Shown in pieces: positions 15,828 to 18,742 of a stretch of 18,742 nucleotides of DNA (position 1 is its first letter; each line of letters begins with the position of its first letter). This DNA comes from Candidatus Schekmanbacteria bacterium. GTDB taxonomy: Bacteria > CSSED10-310 > JACPHN01. The DNA lies in contig JACPHN010000156.1 of NCBI GenBank assembly GCA_016188575.1, forward strand, positions 1-18,742. The letters run 5' to 3'. The translations under genes were made by a program, and so were the position numbers. A model generated the notes under the pieces. The model was given only the letters and a program-made list of their open reading frames with translations. It had not been told where the DNA came from and did not search any database.

Positions 15828-16824
15828 TCATCGCGGTATCGCTCCCGGCGCTTCGGTCGGCTTTTCCTGGGCCAGGACGTGCGGGAGCCAGTTGCGTATC
15901 TTCTCCCCAAGCCCGATCCCGTCCGCGAGCGACATCCGCGACTCGATCTCCCGAGCGAGAGCCTTCACGTCGACTTCCTCGAACATTCGCCCTTCTTGAT
16001 GCACGATGGCGAGTTGGCGCCTCAAGGCGCGCACCTTCAGGATGGGGATCCGCTCGGTCACAGCTCCCAGGTATTCATGTGCTTTCCGGAGCATCTGCGG
16101 ATCCGCGGTGTTCTTATCGGGAATGTGGCTCCACCGGATCCTGTATTCGTTCGCCCAGTAATCGCCGAGCGCGTAGCGGGCGTGATCCGCGTAGAGCGAG
16201 TCGGGATACTGCTCGAGCAGGCGTTCGAGGGGCGCCACGCCTTCCTTGTAGGTGTAGCCCTGGATGAACCTGGCGACCTCGGGGCGGCTCCAGATCTCCA
16301 TCACCGGCTGCTCGCTTTCCGGGAGGGGCGCCACAGTGACCCGGACGGCGTTGGAATGGAGTTTCCCCGCATAACTTGGCTCCACCTTCACGTAATAGGT
16401 GCCGGGGCGAGGAAAGACCAGGTCATTCACGTAGCCGTCTTGTTGCTCGAGATCCTCTCTGACTGCGCCTTTCAGATACAAACCGATCTCCTTCCATAAG
16501 GCGCTTCCGGGAAGCATTTCGTGTGTTTTTCCGAAAAACATCCATTCTCTGCCATTGACACAATCCGAATACTCACTGCCGTCAAGCGAGCATAGTAATA
16601 TGGAGTTGTAAATATGGCCCGGGTAAACATGGATGGTTATCGCTGAGGTGTTACGCAAGGATATAAAAAAGGCGAGCTGGTTCTGCAAAGGTGATGCTGT
16701 CATCCTGGCACTCGATATTGAATCGTATTGCGTCTGGAACCGGCTCTCCATTCGCCACGGTCCAGCCCATCGATACCATCAGCAGACATCCGCAGACCTT
16801 TGAGACCGGTGACCGGCCAACCAT
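15828..16824 (-). CDS. Secreted protein with beta-type N-terminal and TPR-like C-terminal parts; frame interrupted
   Basis: The best start is ATG 16824: GGGAGGA lies just upstream and the previous gene stops two bases before. It gives a signal peptide (VCGCLLMVSMGWTVANG) and mature sequence ending EPARLF, then hits a TAA at 16651-16653. The rest continues in the next frame (ISLRNTSAITIHVYPG onward to 15828). Removing one base from the run of six A/T at 16665-16670 joins them into one 331-residue protein. The early part looks like an immunoglobulin-like or C2-like beta domain (PGTYYVKVEPSY, SNAVRVTV). Residues from about GYTYKEGVAPLERLLEQYPD to HARYALGDYWANE resemble a tetratricopeptide-type helical pair. 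Function unknown; translational coupling suggests it works with the upstream metalloprotease-like protein. Confidence 0.65.
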
Positions 16825-16826
16825 TT

Positions 16827-17810
16827 TCAGTTCCTCCCGTAGAGATCGACTGACGCGATCTTCCTCAGACCAACGCCATTGAGCTGCAGCGAGTCGACCT
16901 CAGCCTGGGTATCGGCTGTCAACAGCGCGACGCTGTCCATCAGCGGACCGTCGTCTCCTTTGTCCTTGTCCACCAGACCGAATTCGTGCGCGATTTCGTG
17001 CACTGCCGTCAGCGCCCACAGATTGGCCTCGGCAGTCGTGACGCCAGCGACAGGTGCCAGGACAACGTCGCGCACGCTCTCACGGTACAGCAGCGCGTAT
17101 GGGCCGGAATTTAGCCCGCGACCCCCAAAGCCGAGAATCCAATCCTCACGGTCAGGATCTGCATCTTTGTCCACTCGCCCCTGAAAGGCACCCAGGACAT
17201 AAGCGACCCAAAAATCCGGTGAGGAAGGAGCCTGCTTGTTCGCTCTTACCAGATCGTCTTTTTCCGTCGTCTGATTCGCGTCCGTCCCGTCCGTTCCCAC
17301 GTTGAGCTTGAACGGCACCGCGGCATCGTCAACGGGCGCGGTGCTGTCGGAGGCGAGATCGGTCTTGGTGGTGTCGACGCGCACGCAGGCCGGCAAGAAC
17401 CGCGTCGGCATCAGCGTGAGGACGGGCACCATGTCCGCGGCGGTGACCGCGTTCGCCACGTCGTCGTCGACGAGATCCCGGAAGGCATCGGCTGTCGCCG
17501 GCACCGGATACCGCACCACGATCCGCGAGCCAGTTCCGGTCGTATTGGCCGCCACCGTCTCGGTTTTCAGCGGGGTTTCACCCTCGTAGAGCGCGATCGC
17601 GCCGCCCGAGAACTGGTCGGTGCCGCCGGGCTTGTGGATATCGCGATCCGTGGTCATCGTCAGGTCGGCCTTCGCCGTGATCGCGCCCGCCGGGATCCGG
17701 CTCGGTCCCGGCTCCTGGGTAAGAATCGGCGTCGCCATGGTGTCCCGCTCCACGTACAGCGTCCGCCAGACGGTCAGTGTCGAGGTGCGGTAGGGCTCGC
17801 CTACCGGCAC
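16827..17810 (-). CDS. Secreted metalloprotease-like module, HExxHxxGxxD (C-terminal part of a larger protein)
   Basis: A 327-codon frame from GTG 17810. Near the end is HEIAHEFGLVD (271-281): a zinc site with His271, catalytic Glu272, His275 and a candidate third ligand Asp281, preceded by the helix LWALTAV. Downstream, GPLMDSVALL (288-297) may be a Met-turn, as in metzincins. The His-His-Asp spacing recalls snapalysin (M7) proteases. Residues 11-25 (TLTVWRTLYVERDTM) are a beta-strand block that in large modular exported proteins follows a preceding domain rather than starting a protein, and there is no signal peptide. The upstream frame ends at 17801 with just such a domain, so I read this as the C-terminal half of one protein broken by a one-base loss near 17810-17812. 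Confidence 0.75.
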   Translation of the reverse strand: MPVGEPYRTSTLTVWRTLYVERDTMATPILTQEPGPSRIPAGAITAKADLTMTTDRDIHKPGGTDQFSGGAIALYEGETPLKTETVAANTTGTGSRIVVRYPVPATADAFRDLVDDDVANAVTAADMVPVLTLMPTRFLPACVRVDTTKTDLASDSTAPVDDAAVPFKLNVGTDGTDANQTTEKDDLVRANKQAPSSPDFWVAYVLGAFQGRVDKDADPDREDWILGFGGRGLNSGPYALLYRESVRDVVLAPVAGVTTAEANLWALTAVHEIAHEFGLVDKDKGDDGPLMDSVALLTADTQAEVDSLQLNGVGLRKIASVDLYGRN

Positions 17811-18742
17811 CCGGTCTCCGCGACCACCAGCGTCACTCCGTCGGCCGCAAAGCCGACGCTTTCGACGTATTCCGGGCTGGTGTGCGCCACCACCGCGAAA
17901 TTGTTGCCCGGCTGCCGCGCTGCGATCTCCAAGACCATCTCGATCTCATCGGTGGCGCCGTCGCCGACCATCGTGAATGAGCCGTCGCTCGCCGACAGGT
18001 CCGGATTCAGAATCGTTGCCCCCACCGTCACCGCATTCCCGCCCGCGGCGAGGTTGTCGTCCGGCGCCGCGCCATTGGTGTCGAACCCGCTGTCCTCGCT
18101 ATAGTGGTCGGGATCGAGCACCCGGAAATACACGGTCAGCGTCTCGCCTGCCGGCGGCGCCGAGGTCAGCGTGACCCGGATCTTCGCCTTGTCGTGGAGC
18201 TCGTCGCCAGCGCGACCGGGCGGTTGCCGGCGCTCGGCGAAGATCCGGCCCGTACCCCCGCAGGCGCCGCTCGGGTCGGCGGCCTCATAGCCGGTGTGGC
18301 CGTCTCCGGGGTCGTACCCCTCCCACGCCACGCCCGCCACCCCGATCGCCACCGGCTCCGCCTCCAGCTTCATCTCCTCGCCGCCGGGCGGTATGTAGGC
18401 CACCGTCACCGTCACTTCCCCCGCCTGCAGCGCGGTGATCTCGTTCGCCGGGTCCGCCGTCTCGCCCGCGGCCAGCTCGAGCTCCGGCCCTGTGGCCTCC
18501 CACTGGTAGGTTCCCGGCAGCGCGACCTGGCGGGTGCGCCCCGCCGCTTCCCCGCCCGCCGGCGCCGCCTCGTCCCTCGCGCCCGTGCCCTCCACTGTCG
18601 CCTTGAAGAGCAGCGGCACCGCCACCCCGACCGGCAACACCTGCGGGATCTCCAGCTCGACCGCGAGCCCATAGCTCAGCGCCCGCAGCCACTGGATGTC
18701 CGACCCCGGCGTCTCCGACTGGACGAGGCCGCTGGTGCAGCA
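17801..18742 (-). CDS. N-terminal/middle part of the modular exported protein; partial at window edge
   Basis: The frame is open to the right edge of the window, so the start lies outside; an internal GTG at 18640 is not a convincing start. The 313 visible codons are Gly/Ala/Glu-rich and beta-predicted. They suggest repeated immunoglobulin-like domains: VEGTGARDEAA...PGTYQWEATGPELELAAGE...ITALQAGEVTVTVAYIPPGG reads like one, and DKAKIRVTLTSAPPAGETLT through PGNNFAVVAHTSPEYVESVG like another. It ends GVTLVVAETGCR and a TAG (17801-17803). The continuation in the other frame begins VPVGEPYRTS. Restoring one C at 17810-17812 would join the two. No function can be given beyond surface or exported structural role by inference. 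Confidence 0.65.
   Translation of the reverse strand, partial: CCTSGLVQSETPGSDIQWLRALSYGLAVELEIPQVLPVGVAVPLLFKATVEGTGARDEAAPAGGEAAGRTRQVALPGTYQWEATGPELELAAGETADPANEITALQAGEVTVTVAYIPPGGEEMKLEAEPVAIGVAGVAWEGYDPGDGHTGYEAADPSGACGGTGRIFAERRQPPGRAGDELHDKAKIRVTLTSAPPAGETLTVYFRVLDPDHYSEDSGFDTNGAAPDDNLAAGGNAVTVGATILNPDLSASDGSFTMVGDGATDEIEMVLEIAARQPGNNFAVVAHTSPEYVESVGFAADGVTLVVAETGCR

Overview
The window comes from a high-GC Gram-negative bacterium that I cannot place more precisely. Signal peptides, a periplasmic binding protein paired with a histidine kinase, and a hydrogenase-4-like membrane complex point to a proteobacterial or deltaproteobacterial-like lineage, or an uncultured phylum such as Methylomirabilota/Rokubacteria. 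This is inference only. No rRNA, tRNA or CRISPR array was seen.

Layout. (1) 1-2003, plus strand: a hairpin resembling an IS200/IS605 right end, an unrecognised 392-aa protein (292-1470), and a small two-TM protein with a winged-helix-like tail (1578-2003). (2) 10184-2021, minus strand: a tightly coupled seven-gene operon in the order HTH-PTS EIIA regulator, hyfB-, hyfC-, hyfE-, hyfF-, hyfG- and hyfI-like. It encodes a whole membrane arm (two antiporter-like subunits, a NuoH-like and a NuoK-like subunit) and a reduced peripheral arm (NuoC/D-like large subunit; ferredoxin fused to the NuoB-like small subunit). The large subunit has none of the four cysteines that bind the [NiFe] centre, so it should not be a hydrogenase. 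It fits the class called energy-converting hydrogenase-related (Ehr) complexes. This is the most interesting system in the window: an ion-translocating redox machine with an unknown substrate and a phosphorylation-type regulator built into its operon.

(3) 14232-10517, minus strand: a two-gene signalling operon with a 4-bp overlap. It pairs an exported PhnD-like binding protein with a 933-aa hybrid histidine kinase carrying a receiver and a class III nucleotide cyclase domain.

(4) 14233-15826: a decayed accessory stretch with a truncated MNT-type nucleotidyltransferase and the C-terminal fragment of an IS1380-like transposase with an in-frame stop. (5) 18742-15828, minus strand: a secreted-protein locus running off the right edge. 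A large modular protein ends in a metalloprotease-like domain (HExxHxxGxxD) and is followed 2 bp later by a secreted protein with a TPR-like part. Both reading frames are broken by one-base shifts at homopolymers (near 17811 and 16668), which suggests either assembly error or decay.
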